Below are positions 1 to 7,536 of a stretch of 64,000 bases of DNA, in pieces. This DNA is from a virus. Location: the IMG/VR virus record IMGVR_UViG_3300031884_000939, positions 62,001 through 126,000 of that record; one strand, given 5' to 3'. The position numbers and the translations under genes are program-made. Position 1 is the first letter of the stretch. Each line of letters opens with the position of its first letter. The notes under the pieces are model-generated. The model did not search any database and was not told the origin of the DNA. It worked only from the letters and a program-made list of their open reading frames with translations.

Positions 1-79
1 TCTGTGCCGCTTGAGCAAACGCAGGATCTCCACAGTTAGCTAAGTCCGATAATGCTTGATTGATTTGATCCATATTCAT
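1..79 (-). CDS. Partial small phage protein (5' end only)
   Basis: The frame starts at the ATG at 79 and runs off the left edge of the window. The visible residues begin MNMDQINQALSDLANCGDPA. The stop codon of the upstream lipoprotein gene overlaps this ATG as TCAT on the plus strand (ATGA on the coding strand), the coupling seen throughout this phage, which supports the start. It is the last visible member of the lysis operon. There is too little sequence to assign a function. Confidence 0.6.
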   Translation of the reverse strand, partial: MNMDQINQALSDLANCGDPAFAQAAQ

Positions 80-477
80 CGAGGTCTACTCCCTATAACG
101 TGTTGAATTATTTCTGCTGTATTCTCAACATTAGACATTTTGAGTTTACAGAATAACGGCGACACTGGTGTGCTTTCTGTGTATCTAGTTGCTAACCCTT
201 GTGCTATTTCGTTTAATGACTTTGCGGCTTTATAGCCGTTGTCATTGTGTGGTAATTCTTGACTATACTTTTCATACAATTCTGTTTTATATGCTAATGC
301 TGTAGCATTGGATTGCGCTAGTAAAGGATTACTACATTGATTTTTATACATACTAGCATCTACACGAATTTCTGTAATTTGATGATATTCAATGTTATCA
401 AACTTAGTCATTAACACAGCATCTACTACTGTACAACTAACTAATACAGGTAATAATAGTGCTATAAGGCGTTTCAT
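76..477 (-). CDS. Small predicted lipoprotein in the lysis operon
   Basis: A 133-residue protein with a short charged N-terminus (MKR), a hydrophobic stretch and an LVSC lipobox, so it should be lipidated and anchored in an envelope membrane. The mature part has no motif I recognise and is mostly polar and helical. It overlaps its upstream neighbour by 4 bases and its downstream neighbour by 4 bases, so it is co-translated with the spanin and endolysin genes. A role in lysis or in the host envelope is inferred from position only. It could be a second outer-membrane spanin-like lipoprotein or a lysis regulator. Confidence 0.65.
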   Translation of the reverse strand: MKRLIALLLPVLVSCTVVDAVLMTKFDNIEYHQITEIRVDASMYKNQCSNPLLAQSNATALAYKTELYEKYSQELPHNDNGYKAAKSLNEIAQGLATRYTESTPVSPLFCKLKMSNVENTAEIIQHVIGSRPR

Positions 478-746
478 TTAGATTCACCGTAAATGTTTTT
501 GTTTGTGTTATACCATTGTATCCAAGTTTCAACTCGTTCCTTTAACAAATAGTATTGAGCAAAATTATCATTTGCGTTTTCAATCATATCTGTTAGTGTG
601 CGCTTGTCTTCTGGCAATGGAGTTAAATCTGGTGGCGGTGCTAACATTTCATCACTAGCAGTAGGCCACTTTAATGTAACTGGAACAGTATTATTAGCAC
701 AACCGGCAATAGTAACCACAAATAATAGTATTAATAATTTTTTCAT
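474..746 (-). CDS. Candidate outer-membrane spanin (Rz1-like lipoprotein)
   Basis: A 90-residue protein with a type II signal peptide ending in the lipobox IAGC, followed by a proline-rich segment (MLAPPPDLTPLPEDK) and a helical C-terminus. Small proline-rich lipoproteins directly downstream of a membrane-anchored coiled-coil gene and an endolysin are the usual outer-membrane spanin subunits, which link to the inner-membrane spanin and fuse the membranes in the last step of lysis. The gene overlaps the preceding membrane gene by 4 bases. The length is slightly above typical Rz1. The assignment rests on architecture and context, not on a recognised family. Confidence 0.6.
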   Translation of the reverse strand: MKKLLILLFVVTIAGCANNTVPVTLKWPTASDEMLAPPPDLTPLPEDKRTLTDMIENANDNFAQYYLLKERVETWIQWYNTNKNIYGESK

Positions 747-1222
747 TTTGTTGGCCCTACGGTAACAAATCCATTAGTAGCTTGATTTTTAACAGCGCGA
801 TTATAAGTATCAAAAGCTATATCATTTATAGTACATTCTTTGTTTATTACTACACGATTTTGTTCAGCTTGTTGTTTAACTCCATAAGTATGACCTTTAA
901 TTAAATTTTCATTAGCTTTAAGAGCTTGAGTAAGTTGTGCGTTGGCAGCATCACTTTTTTGTTCTAGTAATTGCATTTGCTGTTGTGCGTCTTTTAAATC
1001 TTGTTGATATATAGCTACTACACCAGAGCCACCATACATAAAAATACTAACCAACATTACTATACCACTAACTGGTTTAAGGAATATAGCATAAGGTTTA
1101 CATTCAGGAATATGTGTTAATATTCCAGATAAAAAATAAATTGCGGCGGCACCACCTGCGGCAGCTGGCCATACCCAGACTGGTATGTTACCTAACAAGT
1201 AGTGGACAGCAAAAGCATACAT
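743..1222 (-). CDS. Inner-membrane lysis protein with coiled coil (i-spanin or holin candidate)
   Basis: A 159-residue protein with two hydrophobic segments (about residues 14-33 and 46-70) followed by a glutamine- and alanine-rich helix of about 45 residues (QQDLKDAQQQMQLLEQKSD) and a short cysteine-containing tail. The topology fits an inner-membrane anchor with a periplasmic coiled coil, as in i-spanins of the Rz type, although two membrane segments are also compatible with a holin. Its stop overlaps the downstream candidate o-spanin start by 4 bases and its ATG abuts the endolysin stop. No separate holin is visible nearby, so this protein may supply that role. Confidence 0.55.
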   Translation of the reverse strand: MYAFAVHYLLGNIPVWVWPAAAGGAAAIYFLSGILTHIPECKPYAIFLKPVSGIVMLVSIFMYGGSGVVAIYQQDLKDAQQQMQLLEQKSDAANAQLTQALKANENLIKGHTYGVKQQAEQNRVVINKECTINDIAFDTYNRAVKNQATNGFVTVGPTK

Positions 1223-1833
1223 TATGAACTCAATATCTGATAAGCACGACTACAATGTTGTTCGCGTTCAGGAAGACCTAATTCGCCGCCATTGATTTTA
1301 ATACTTAACTCACGAATATTGCCAGCATCGGCATATTGATTAAGATTATTATTTTCCCAGAACCAGCAAGCTGATTGAATAGCGCCTTCGAATGTAGTAA
1401 GGAACGCAGGAACATCGTCGATATTCATTTGTAGACTGTCAGCAAATGCTTGATAGTTACTACGACCAGTAACTTGAATCAAACCGCGGCCACAAAACTT
1501 CCAACCATCGCCTGATGCTTCGTCGCCATTGCCCATACGACCAGCATAAGCACGATTAGCAATCTTTTCTGGATTGTGTGCGTATTGGTCAGCAATGTCT
1601 GGTGTAAAGTGACTAGGCCAAACACGACATAAGCTAGCCGCCTGATAATTTAAATTTTCATGTAATGCTGTATAGCCAGCAGACTCAACATAAGTTTCAC
1701 CTAAAAAGGCAGCTACCCGATTGATTGTTGTGATATCGTAATCAGGAAGAATTTTGTTTAATGCGTTACACCAGTGTTCAACATATTCGTTGCCTGGTAA
1801 TATTTGTGCTAATTGATCTTGTCTTATTTCCAT
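1222..1833 (-). CDS. Endolysin, glycoside hydrolase family 19 (chitinase-like muramidase)
   Basis: A 203-residue peptidoglycan hydrolase. The GH19 fold is clear: FLGETYVESAGY with the probable catalytic Glu50, then LHENLNYQA with Glu59, YAGRMGNGDEASGDGW and GRGLIQVTGRSNYQAF. Length and motif order match phage GH19 endolysins, which cleave the glycan strand. There is no signal peptide, so a holin-like protein must release it. The start is set by a late promoter box at 1859-1865 and a CGGAG ribosome site. It is the first gene of a lysis cassette that continues into spanin-like and lipoprotein genes. This is one of the most certain functional calls in the window. Confidence 0.95.
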   Translation of the reverse strand: MEIRQDQLAQILPGNEYVEHWCNALNKILPDYDITTINRVAAFLGETYVESAGYTALHENLNYQAASLCRVWPSHFTPDIADQYAHNPEKIANRAYAGRMGNGDEASGDGWKFCGRGLIQVTGRSNYQAFADSLQMNIDDVPAFLTTFEGAIQSACWFWENNNLNQYADAGNIRELSIKINGGELGLPEREQHCSRAYQILSS

Positions 1834-1858
1834 AGTAGATGTGCTCCGTGTCTACTAA

Positions 1859-1865
1859 TATTTAG
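1859..1865 (-). promoter_or_regulatory. T4-type late promoter box (CTAAATA) of the lysis cassette
   Basis: CTAAATAT on the coding strand, 25 bases upstream of the endolysin ATG. The same box recurs upstream of other late-type genes in the window and resembles the T4 gp55 late promoter TATAAATA. Confidence 0.7.
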
Positions 1866-1871
1866 TTAGAT

Positions 1872-2279
1872 TTAAGGTAAAATGTTGCTGGCTATTATAC
1901 TAGCCCAACGCTCAGCATCTTGTTCTGTTACACGATAATCGTATGTTTTAGGGCTTTTAAATAAGGCATTAGTATCAGCAAATCTGCCCTCTTTAATAGT
2001 ATCTACCCATATTGTAATCTCCGGGGCAAATATTTCACGCATTTCTAGTAATGGGCATACGAAATCAGCAATAGCATATTCTGATTCACTTGCGTCACAT
2101 AGTTCACGCATACGACGACTTTGACGAATTCTTCCTTCTTCGCTAAAGTCCCAATCGTTAAATTGTGCTCTAATTTCGTCAGCATTAAAATGCTGTGCGT
2201 TAATTTTTTCTACTAAGGATTTTGCTAAGGTAGTTTTTCCTGAGCCAGGAAGGCCCAGGATTAAAATACGATGTGCCAT
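1872..2279 (-). CDS. P-loop kinase, adenylylsulfate-kinase-like
   Basis: A 135-residue kinase with the Walker A motif GLPGSGKT at residues 9-16. It continues with HFNADEIRAQFNDWDFSEEG and RIRQSRRMRELCD, the layout of the APS kinase family (substrate Asp-Glu, then the FS-E-R region). The expected R/K-rich C-terminal half is shortened relative to CysC. In phages such enzymes may phosphorylate nucleotides, nucleic acid ends or small molecules rather than adenylylsulfate, so the substrate is open. It is the last gene of the minus-strand set starting at 3684, just before the late promoter of the endolysin. Confidence 0.75.
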   Translation of the reverse strand: MAHRILILGLPGSGKTTLAKSLVEKINAQHFNADEIRAQFNDWDFSEEGRIRQSRRMRELCDASESEYAIADFVCPLLEMREIFAPEITIWVDTIKEGRFADTNALFKSPKTYDYRVTEQDAERWASIIASNILP

Positions 2280-2284
2280 TATTA

Positions 2285-2353
2285 TTATAATCTTTCAATA
2301 GTTACATAACTACCGTACGGCGTTGTGTTTGTGGTAAGCATCCAGGTGCTCAT
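2285..2353 (-). CDS. Possible 22-residue microprotein
   Basis: A short frame with ATG at 2353 preceded by AGGA at a spacing of about 8 bases, ending at 2285 just before the kinase start. It encodes MSTWMLTTNTTPYGSYVTIE plus two residues. The ribosome site and tight packing between neighbours are the only support. It may be the remains of a longer gene, because the adjacent region also holds a frame-shifted reading frame. Confidence 0.3.
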   Translation of the reverse strand: MSTWMLTTNTTPYGSYVTIERL

Positions 2354-2369
2354 TTAGCTTGTCCTGTTT

Positions 2370-2543
2370 TTATTCTTCTTTGACCCAACGGCAAGTTGTT
2401 TCGTCAAATGTGTAGCCATCGCCCGGTGTAGGTGCTATGAATGCGTCACGACCTGAGTCATATGTAAATCCAACGCCGGCTCTATCACTGCTACAGGCTC
2501 TTGTACAACTTTCTCGGCTCCTGTACCATGTTGTTCTATTGTG
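2370..2543 (-). pseudogene. -1 frame extension with a phage protein C-terminal signature
   Basis: This frame has no start codon. It reads AGVGFTYDSGRDAFIAP and then GDGYTFDETTCRWVKEE before a stop at 2370. Segments of the form G-x-T-Y-D-x-x-R-D-A-F-I-P-P ... L-x-E-x-T-C-x-W are a recurring C-terminal feature of small T4-like phage proteins. It overlaps the 2435-2578 frame for more than 100 bases, so a single -1 shift would join them. No canonical slippery heptamer is visible in the overlap. Confidence 0.5.
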
Positions 2544-2578
2544 TCAGCTAATGCTCTTAATATTTCTTCAAATCTCAT
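2435..2578 (-). CDS. Short hypothetical protein, probably the front part of a frame-shifted gene
   Basis: A 47-residue frame starting MRFEEILRALADTIEQ at 2578 and closing at 2435. I prefer this start to one further upstream because the upstream gene ends at 2580. The frame is helical and alanine- and glutamate-rich. The -1 frame overlapping it stays open from 2543 to 2370 and encodes a sequence typical of the C-terminus of T4-like phage proteins. The product may therefore be a fusion made by frameshifting, or the gene may be broken. Confidence 0.45.
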   Translation of the reverse strand: MRFEEILRALADTIEQHGTGAEKVVQEPVAVIEPALDLHMTQVVTHS

Positions 2579-2579
2579 T

Positions 2580-3137
2580 TTATAATATCCCCGCGGCGGC
2601 TTGTAGAGCTTTGATAGATTCATCTTGCTCGTAATATGCTTTTGTAGGCAACCCAGCTGCCACTCGCATTTCGTTTAATCCTTCATCGTGTGTTTCACGA
2701 TATGCTTTTGGCGATAGTGGAACTATGCGCTCAAATTCTTCTTGAGTGTAAGGATATTCCTTACCTTCATAAACCATTGTCCAATCTTTTGGCTCAAATT
2801 CTGTTAAGGTAGACAAATCATCTAATAACTGTTGTACATGGGAACCTGCTGTACTGCGTCTACGAATTTCAACATATACTAAGTAACGATTTGGTTTAAT
2901 TTCGCCTGGACTACGGTCAGCATCAATAATAAAATCATAACCTTTTTCGAACCAATTCATTAAATCTTTCGAAGCATTAGGGTCGCGAACAAAGAAAGAG
3001 ATAACAATAATGTCATCATCCTCGCCCATCTTGCTAGTAAACTCGTCAATATGAATAACTGGCTTTAATAAGCCTTCCATGTCTTTATATTCTAAAGTTT
3101 CAAATATAAAATTAGAGTTGAGGTTCTTGTTGTCCAT
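2580..3137 (-). CDS. Conserved-looking T4-like phage protein of unknown function
   Basis: A 185-residue soluble acidic protein with no signal peptide or membrane segment. The middle reads as alternating beta strands (IIVISFFVRDP, FIIDADRSPGEIKP, YLVYVEIRRRS) followed by a helical C-terminus ending in AGLPTKAYYEQDESIKAL. The gene overlaps its upstream neighbour by 26 bases and shares its late promoter, so the two probably act together in virion assembly or late metabolism. I do not recognise a family. Confidence 0.6.
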   Translation of the reverse strand: MDNKNLNSNFIFETLEYKDMEGLLKPVIHIDEFTSKMGEDDDIIVISFFVRDPNASKDLMNWFEKGYDFIIDADRSPGEIKPNRYLVYVEIRRRSTAGSHVQQLLDDLSTLTEFEPKDWTMVYEGKEYPYTQEEFERIVPLSPKAYRETHDEGLNEMRVAAGLPTKAYYEQDESIKALQAAAGIL

Positions 3138-3684
3138 TGTCTGTATAGTTAGGTTGTGTTTGTTCTTTGTCTAAATCTTTACTGTACGCATTGTCTAAGT
3201 CTTCCAAGTCCATTTCTTCCTCTTCCAACGCAATACTTCCAGTACGGATATCACTCATTAAATTCTTAGGCATAGTAATTTCTACTAGCCAAATCTTTTT
3301 CTCGATAATTCTAGCAATTTTAGTGCCAGGACGATAATCGGATGGATCCTCAATTTTAAGAGGAATCTTCATGTTAGTTTTTTTAAATTTTACTTCACAA
3401 TCAAAAGGAAGTAATCTGCGAGCCCCGCGTGGGTCTGGCATTAAATTCTCAGGCCACATAAAAATACAAGAAACTTTGTATTTGGAAATAGTAGGGCCTT
3501 GTACTAATTCACCAATTCCCCAGTTCTTAAATGCGTATAAATCCAAAGAATCCAACACACGCTCGTAGTCAAGTAAAGTTAATAAACTACCTTCACTAAG
3601 GTAGATATCTTTAATGTTGGCGGCGACCTGCCAATAGTCGGCATGATCTTTAAAGATTTCAGAGTCAAAAGGTTTATTTGCCAT
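3112..3684 (-). CDS. Late phage protein of unknown function
   Basis: A 190-residue protein starting MANKPFDSEIFKDHADYWQV, with a basic middle (CEVKFKKTNMKIPLKIED) and a very acidic C-terminal tail (EEEEMDLEDLD). It has a late promoter box ending only 7 bases before the ATG, so it is expressed late. It overlaps the next gene by 26 bases. The acidic tail could be a partner-binding region. There is no recognisable domain. Confidence 0.6.
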   Translation of the reverse strand: MANKPFDSEIFKDHADYWQVAANIKDIYLSEGSLLTLLDYERVLDSLDLYAFKNWGIGELVQGPTISKYKVSCIFMWPENLMPDPRGARRLLPFDCEVKFKKTNMKIPLKIEDPSDYRPGTKIARIIEKKIWLVEITMPKNLMSDIRTGSIALEEEEMDLEDLDNAYSKDLDKEQTQPNYTDNGQQEPQL

Positions 3685-3691
3685 AGTAATG

Positions 3692-3698
3692 TATTTAG
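3692..3698 (-). promoter_or_regulatory. Late promoter box CTAAATA
   Basis: CTAAATAC on the coding strand with the ATG of the 3684 gene 7 bases downstream. The transcript would have almost no leader. Confidence 0.6.
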
Positions 3699-3873
3699 TT
3701 AAATGGAAAGGTTAAGGTTATTTTGAAATTTAAGCGCAGAACAGCACTTTGGACTATTACTTATGCTTGAAATATAAGATATTAACACCCATAGAATATA
3801 AAAATCATGGGTCGTAAATACTCTTGACAGCAAGGTGCTGTCGGAAGTAACTCAACTACAAACGGAGTCTAAA

Positions 3874-4608
3874 TTGAGTAGACAAAGAGCAGCAAAATCT
3901 CAAAAACGTCAAATGACACATCAAGAAAATACGATAAGGTTCGATCAGGCAAAACCAGTAAAACAGCGCCCAATTGATATAGTTCCTAGAACTAGAAATC
4001 AAGAGCGTTTAGTGCTGGCTTTACAAAGTGACGAGCAACATATCGTTGTAACAGCAGGCCCTGCGGGCACAGGCAAGACATATCTTGCCGTCCTGGCGGC
4101 AATAAAAGCCTTTAGAGAAGGAGAAGTAGATCGCATAGTACTAACTAGACCAGCAGTTTCTGTTGAAAACGAAAATCACGGATTTTTACCGGGTGACTTA
4201 AATCAAAAAATGGACCCGTGGATTAAACCAATTACAGACATACTGAGAGAGTATTATCGTCCGCAAGACATTGCAGCGATGATCGAAGATCAGAAAATTG
4301 AAATTGCTCCGTTGTCGTTTATGCGTGGACGCACATTCAAAGACAGTTTTATTATTGCCGATGAAATGCAAAATGCCACGCCTAATCAAGTAAAAATGCT
4401 AATGACCCGTATTGGCGAAGGCAGTAAAATTGTAATCACGGGCGACGTAGAACAAGCCGATCGTAATCGCGGCAACAATGGTTTGATGGACCTTTGTTTA
4501 AGATTATCGAAAGGGGGTGTAAAGGGTATTGCTGTTTGCGATTTAGATTGTCGCGATATACAGCGGCACAAGATCATTGATAGTGTGCTAAACCTTTACG
4601 CTGATTGA
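3874..4608 (+). CDS. phoH: PhoH-like ATPase
   Basis: PhoH-family P-loop ATPase with Walker A GPAGTGKT, the PhoH segment RIVLTRPAVSVENENHGFLP, Walker B FIIADEMQNATP and the sensor-like VITGDVEQAD. PhoH proteins are common in T4-like phages of aquatic bacteria; roles in RNA metabolism or phosphate stress have been proposed. The frame stays open back to a GTG at 3835, but a TTG at 3874 has a GGAG ribosome site 6 bases upstream while the GTG has none, so I prefer the TTG. It is the only plus-strand gene of the first 30 kb, facing the HAD phosphatase with a 13-base overlap of ends. Confidence 0.93.
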   Translation: MSRQRAAKSQKRQMTHQENTIRFDQAKPVKQRPIDIVPRTRNQERLVLALQSDEQHIVVTAGPAGTGKTYLAVLAAIKAFREGEVDRIVLTRPAVSVENENHGFLPGDLNQKMDPWIKPITDILREYYRPQDIAAMIEDQKIEIAPLSFMRGRTFKDSFIIADEMQNATPNQVKMLMTRIGEGSKIVITGDVEQADRNRGNNGLMDLCLRLSKGGVKGIAVCDLDCRDIQRHKIIDSVLNLYAD

Positions 4609-5207
4609 CCAGTAATTAGCTCGTAAATGTGCTTCCAGTTCTTTACGAGCGTTACTCCAGGATGGTAGTGATGCATGTTGTGGCCGTGCTCTATTAGTAG
4701 GGAATTTAATCCATACTTGTATCCGGCCTCAGCATTCTCGATTTTGTCTTCAATCCAAACTAGGCCAGTGCCTTCATATTCTTCTAAGGCCTCATCTTTG
4801 TGTGCGCCAGTATCCAGACACACGATGCGTTCAAAAGTATGCTCACCAAACAATTTACTTAGATTCATCTCACGAAGTCTCTGAGCATTAGGATCTAGAC
4901 TTAGTGAAGTAATACAGTGGAATTTATAACCGTGTTCCTCGACTAAGCGTTTTACATAGTACATGGCATCGCGCTGGGCGGGAAGGAATCCAATGGCCGC
5001 ACTTTCATTAAAAATGCGTATCAGCTTGACTACTTGTTCACGAGGTATGCCATAACGGATAGACATATCGTAATTGAGCTTGCTACCTGGAACTTCTTCG
5101 AATCCGTGTTCTTGCATCCAGACATTAAAGGCCCATTCCCAATCTAACAAACAACCGTCAGCATCGGTTAGGATAAGTTTTTTTCTGTTTCTATATTTCG
5201 ATTTCAT
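4596..5207 (-). CDS. HAD-superfamily phosphatase
   Basis: A 203-residue hydrolase with all four HAD motifs: DADGCLLDW (nucleophile Asp), CITSLS (motif II Ser/Thr), the HKDEALEEY lysine region and WIEDKIENAEAG (acidic motif IV). The family dephosphorylates small phosphometabolites; a nucleotidase-like role in phage nucleotide recycling is plausible but not shown. It is the first and only gene behind a strong sigma70 promoter, with the ATG 6 bases after the -10, so the mRNA should be leaderless. Confidence 0.88.
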   Translation of the reverse strand: MKSKYRNRKKLILTDADGCLLDWEWAFNVWMQEHGFEEVPGSKLNYDMSIRYGIPREQVVKLIRIFNESAAIGFLPAQRDAMYYVKRLVEEHGYKFHCITSLSLDPNAQRLREMNLSKLFGEHTFERIVCLDTGAHKDEALEEYEGTGLVWIEDKIENAEAGYKYGLNSLLIEHGHNMHHYHPGVTLVKNWKHIYELITGQSA

Positions 5208-5213
5208 ATTACT

Positions 5214-5242
5214 ATTATAGTATAATATGAATTGTTTGTCAA
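5214..5242 (-). promoter_or_regulatory. Leaderless-type sigma70 promoter of the HAD gene
   Basis: On the coding strand: -35 TTGACA, 17-base spacer, -10 TATAAT, then AGTAAT and the ATG. The 6-base distance from -10 to ATG puts transcription start at or next to the start codon. Confidence 0.85.
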
Positions 5243-5258
5243 GTTAGTGCGTACTAAC

Positions 5259-5867
5259 TTAGACTTTGTGAGTCCCATTATACATAGGGTGATCAAACTC
5301 GGCTGACGAAATAGTGCTAAAAATATGAATTGGAAGTACTATAAGTTCAGAATCATTAGTTTTGAAATGATGGGGAGTCATTTTTCCAAGCAAAATAACA
5401 TCACCACAATTTAATTGGTACTCTTGTTGAGAATCAGCTGTACCAACAATAGATATACCTTGTCCCTGTACAACATAAACTACTCTTGGCGTAGCATGAA
5501 TGTGATGAGCTTGTTCAGATGTATAAGGGGGAATACATAACATTTGGAATGTTGGGTCGCCTGGCCGAACTGGATTAATTAATTGTTTTGTGCTACATCC
5601 GTTGATGTAAGGTAAATCAGTTCCGCGATTAAATGTACTAGTTCTTGTTTCTGGTGTATAGCCAAAAATTTCCACACACATTTTTGTAGATAATAATGTT
5701 GTACCGTCACCTGTTTTTGATACAGCGGTATCATTGTCCAAATACCAGTAACTCGATAGTTGATTAGTTAAAATAGTTTGCTCACCGATATACACTTTAT
5801 ATTGATATAAATCGCTACTCACTGATTCGTATGTAGATGGTGTGTTTGAATTAAGTATTTGGAACAT
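5259..5867 (-). CDS. Cupin-domain protein
   Basis: About 202 residues from the ATG at 5867, which I chose because a longer frame would run far into the upstream gene. The C-terminal half is a cupin barrel: PPYTSEQAHHIHATPRVVYV holds the metal-binding H-x-H cluster, and the second motif is GDVILLGKMTPHHFKTND. The N-terminal half is novel and beta-rich. It could bind a metal and a small ligand such as a sugar or carboxylate. It is the last gene of the 10.2-5.3 kb operon with the clamp loader. Substrate unknown. Confidence 0.7.
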   Translation of the reverse strand: MFQILNSNTPSTYESVSSDLYQYKVYIGEQTILTNQLSSYWYLDNDTAVSKTGDGTTLLSTKMCVEIFGYTPETRTSTFNRGTDLPYINGCSTKQLINPVRPGDPTFQMLCIPPYTSEQAHHIHATPRVVYVVQGQGISIVGTADSQQEYQLNCGDVILLGKMTPHHFKTNDSELIVLPIHIFSTISSAEFDHPMYNGTHKV

Positions 5868-6138
5868 TTTTGCTTTCAGTAGGTAATGCGTGGCCATTTT
5901 CTTGTAACAATCTTTCCATAATAGCAGGATAAAATGGATAATAGTAGCCAACTATACGCTCCCAATCTTTTGGAATAGTGCTATCACGCAACGATGCTTT
6001 AAGTACTTTGCATTCTTTAAAGTCCAAAATAACACTAGCAGTTTGCCAATCTTTAGTACGAACCCTAGTAGTTACAGTCATACCTTCGTCAATTTTACCG
6101 TTGGCTTGGTAAAAATAAGTTAACATTAAATATCTCAT
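5851..6138 (-). CDS. Small conserved T4-like protein beside the clamp loader
   Basis: A 95-residue protein starting MRYLMLTYFYQANGKIDE at 6138. The upstream clamp-loader stop overlaps this ATG as ATGA. From memory, proteins opening with this M-R-Y-L-M-L-T-Y segment lie beside genes 44/62 in T4-like phages of aquatic bacteria. Function is unknown; no T4 gp62 small clamp-loader subunit is otherwise recognisable here, so a replication-accessory role is possible. Confidence 0.7.
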   Translation of the reverse strand: MRYLMLTYFYQANGKIDEGMTVTTRVRTKDWQTASVILDFKECKVLKASLRDSTIPKDWERIVGYYYPFYPAIMERLLQENGHALPTESKNVPNT

Positions 6139-7055
6139 AGTTGGCACAATTCAGTTAATGTAGCGGACAAGTTAATTTCTTGGTCAGCTACCATAGGAAC
6201 ATTTACAAGCCCATTGCGAATAATAATAATTGCTTGATCCTGTTTGTGTGTATCAGTACTCCATAAGTCTAAGTTATCATACATCCAGCGGAACATACTG
6301 TCCATATCTTCAGTACTTGCTTGACTACAAATAATCTTACGGGCTTCGTTAGTCTTGCCAGCTTTAAATAATGCTACAGCGTCTAGCTTCCAATCTTTAA
6401 CTGACTGATCATTGTCGCCTGGTTTAACTAAAGTGCCGGTCATGCTATTGGGTTGTACTAAATTTAAACATTTGCGCAAGTCTGGGTAAGTGGCACGCAC
6501 ATAAGAATCTAGTGTGTCTAAATCAAATTCAACTTCCTCAGTCACTAATACAGTTGCTACACGAGCAGTAAACTCTGTAATATCTGTTTTTTCAATATGA
6601 AAGCCTTGGCAACGACTATGAATCGCTGGCATAATTTTATTAGGATAGTTACAAGTTAAAATAAAACGCACAGATTCTGCGTAGTCTTCCATTAAGTTAC
6701 GAAGTGCTGGTTGAACAGAGTTAATGTTCATATAATCAGCTTCGTCAATCAATACTACTTTAAATTTGCCAAATGGCATAGTACTACAAAAGCCAATTAG
6801 CTTATCAATCCACTCAACTTTTCTGGCATCTTTAGAACCGTTAGCTGACATTACATCATATTCATCTACACCTAGCTCGTTAATTAATAACTTAGCTAAT
6901 GTAGTCTTGCCTGTGCCAGGGCTACCGCTTAATAATAAATGCGGAATACTGCCTTGTTTAATCCAAGTTGTAACTTGTTGTTTTTGACTTTCGTCGGTAA
7001 ACACATACCCTTCAGTAGTGTTGGGCCTAAATTTTTCTGTCCAAAGAGCCTGCAT
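6135..7055 (-). CDS. 44: Sliding-clamp loader subunit, T4 gp44 / RFC small-subunit type
   Basis: A 306-residue AAA+ ATPase. It shows Walker A GSPGTGKT (residues 44-51), Walker B VVLIDEADYM (100-109) and the SRC trans-acting motif HSRCQGF (146-152), followed by a helical collar. The N-terminal LWTEKFRPNT is the RFC-box start typical of gp44. The protein should form the ATPase core that loads the gp45-like clamp for replication and late transcription. It lies in an operon with a chaperone-like and a DnaE-fragment gene. The clamp and polymerase must be encoded elsewhere. Confidence 0.95.
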   Translation of the reverse strand: MQALWTEKFRPNTTEGYVFTDESQKQQVTTWIKQGSIPHLLLSGSPGTGKTTLAKLLINELGVDEYDVMSANGSKDARKVEWIDKLIGFCSTMPFGKFKVVLIDEADYMNINSVQPALRNLMEDYAESVRFILTCNYPNKIMPAIHSRCQGFHIEKTDITEFTARVATVLVTEEVEFDLDTLDSYVRATYPDLRKCLNLVQPNSMTGTLVKPGDNDQSVKDWKLDAVALFKAGKTNEARKIICSQASTEDMDSMFRWMYDNLDLWSTDTHKQDQAIIIIRNGLVNVPMVADQEINLSATLTELCQL

Positions 7056-7323
7056 CTATTTCTTCCTTATCCAATATTAATTTTACATCATATCCTGCTA
7101 ATTTTACAGCCGCCAAAGTTGTTTCATCTGTGCCTTTAATGTTTTCTTTATCGTACTTAGATACTAGTCTTTCTTCATTATACACATTTAAAGGGTCGTC
7201 GTCAACTGGTTTGGCTGGTTGTGTTTTGCCAAAGATTGAATCCCAATTATTTTGAACTGTTTCGTTTGATACTAGATTCGGCCTGCGGCCATAGCCTTTG
7301 CCACCGTCTCCGGATAATGCCAT
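7027..7323 (-). CDS. Small phage protein with N-terminal GDGGKGYGRRP segment
   Basis: A 98-residue protein. The flexible, glycine-rich start and NNWDSIFGK segment match a short conserved phage pattern (glycine-rich tag then W-D-x-I-F-G-K) whose function is not known to me. The C-terminal half is charged and probably helical. It overlaps gene 44 by 29 bases, so the two are translated together. It may be a structural or replication accessory peptide. Confidence 0.55.
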   Translation of the reverse strand: MALSGDGGKGYGRRPNLVSNETVQNNWDSIFGKTQPAKPVDDDPLNVYNEERLVSKYDKENIKGTDETTLAAVKLAGYDVKLILDKEEIDAGSLDRKI

Positions 7324-7535
7324 TATACCAACTCTTCAGCAATACCTAATAATTCAGCAAACACCAATAGGTATCCAGCTGACTGAATGTAAGGATTCAT
7401 TTCTAACCAACCACCACCAGCAAGTGCTAGTCCAGCTATAATTCGTAATGCGCTTTTAGCTAAACTAATTCTTAAATGTTTGGCGGCATTTGGATGTTTT
7501 TCTATTTGTGTTGCGTTAGGTCTAGTTAATCCCAT
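7323..7535 (-). CDS. Small membrane protein
   Basis: A 70-residue protein with a basic N-terminal third (KHLRISLAKSALR) and one or two hydrophobic helices (IIAGLALAGGGWLE and AGYLLVFAELLGIAEEL). It probably sits in the inner membrane. Single-base overlap with the downstream gene start. No function can be assigned. Confidence 0.5.
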   Translation of the reverse strand: MGLTRPNATQIEKHPNAAKHLRISLAKSALRIIAGLALAGGGWLEMNPYIQSAGYLLVFAELLGIAEELV

Positions 7536-7536
7536 A

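Noticed and set aside
3835-3873. GTG start for phoH at 3835
   Set aside because: No ribosome site; the TTG at 3874 has GGAG at correct spacing. The longer form cannot be excluded.
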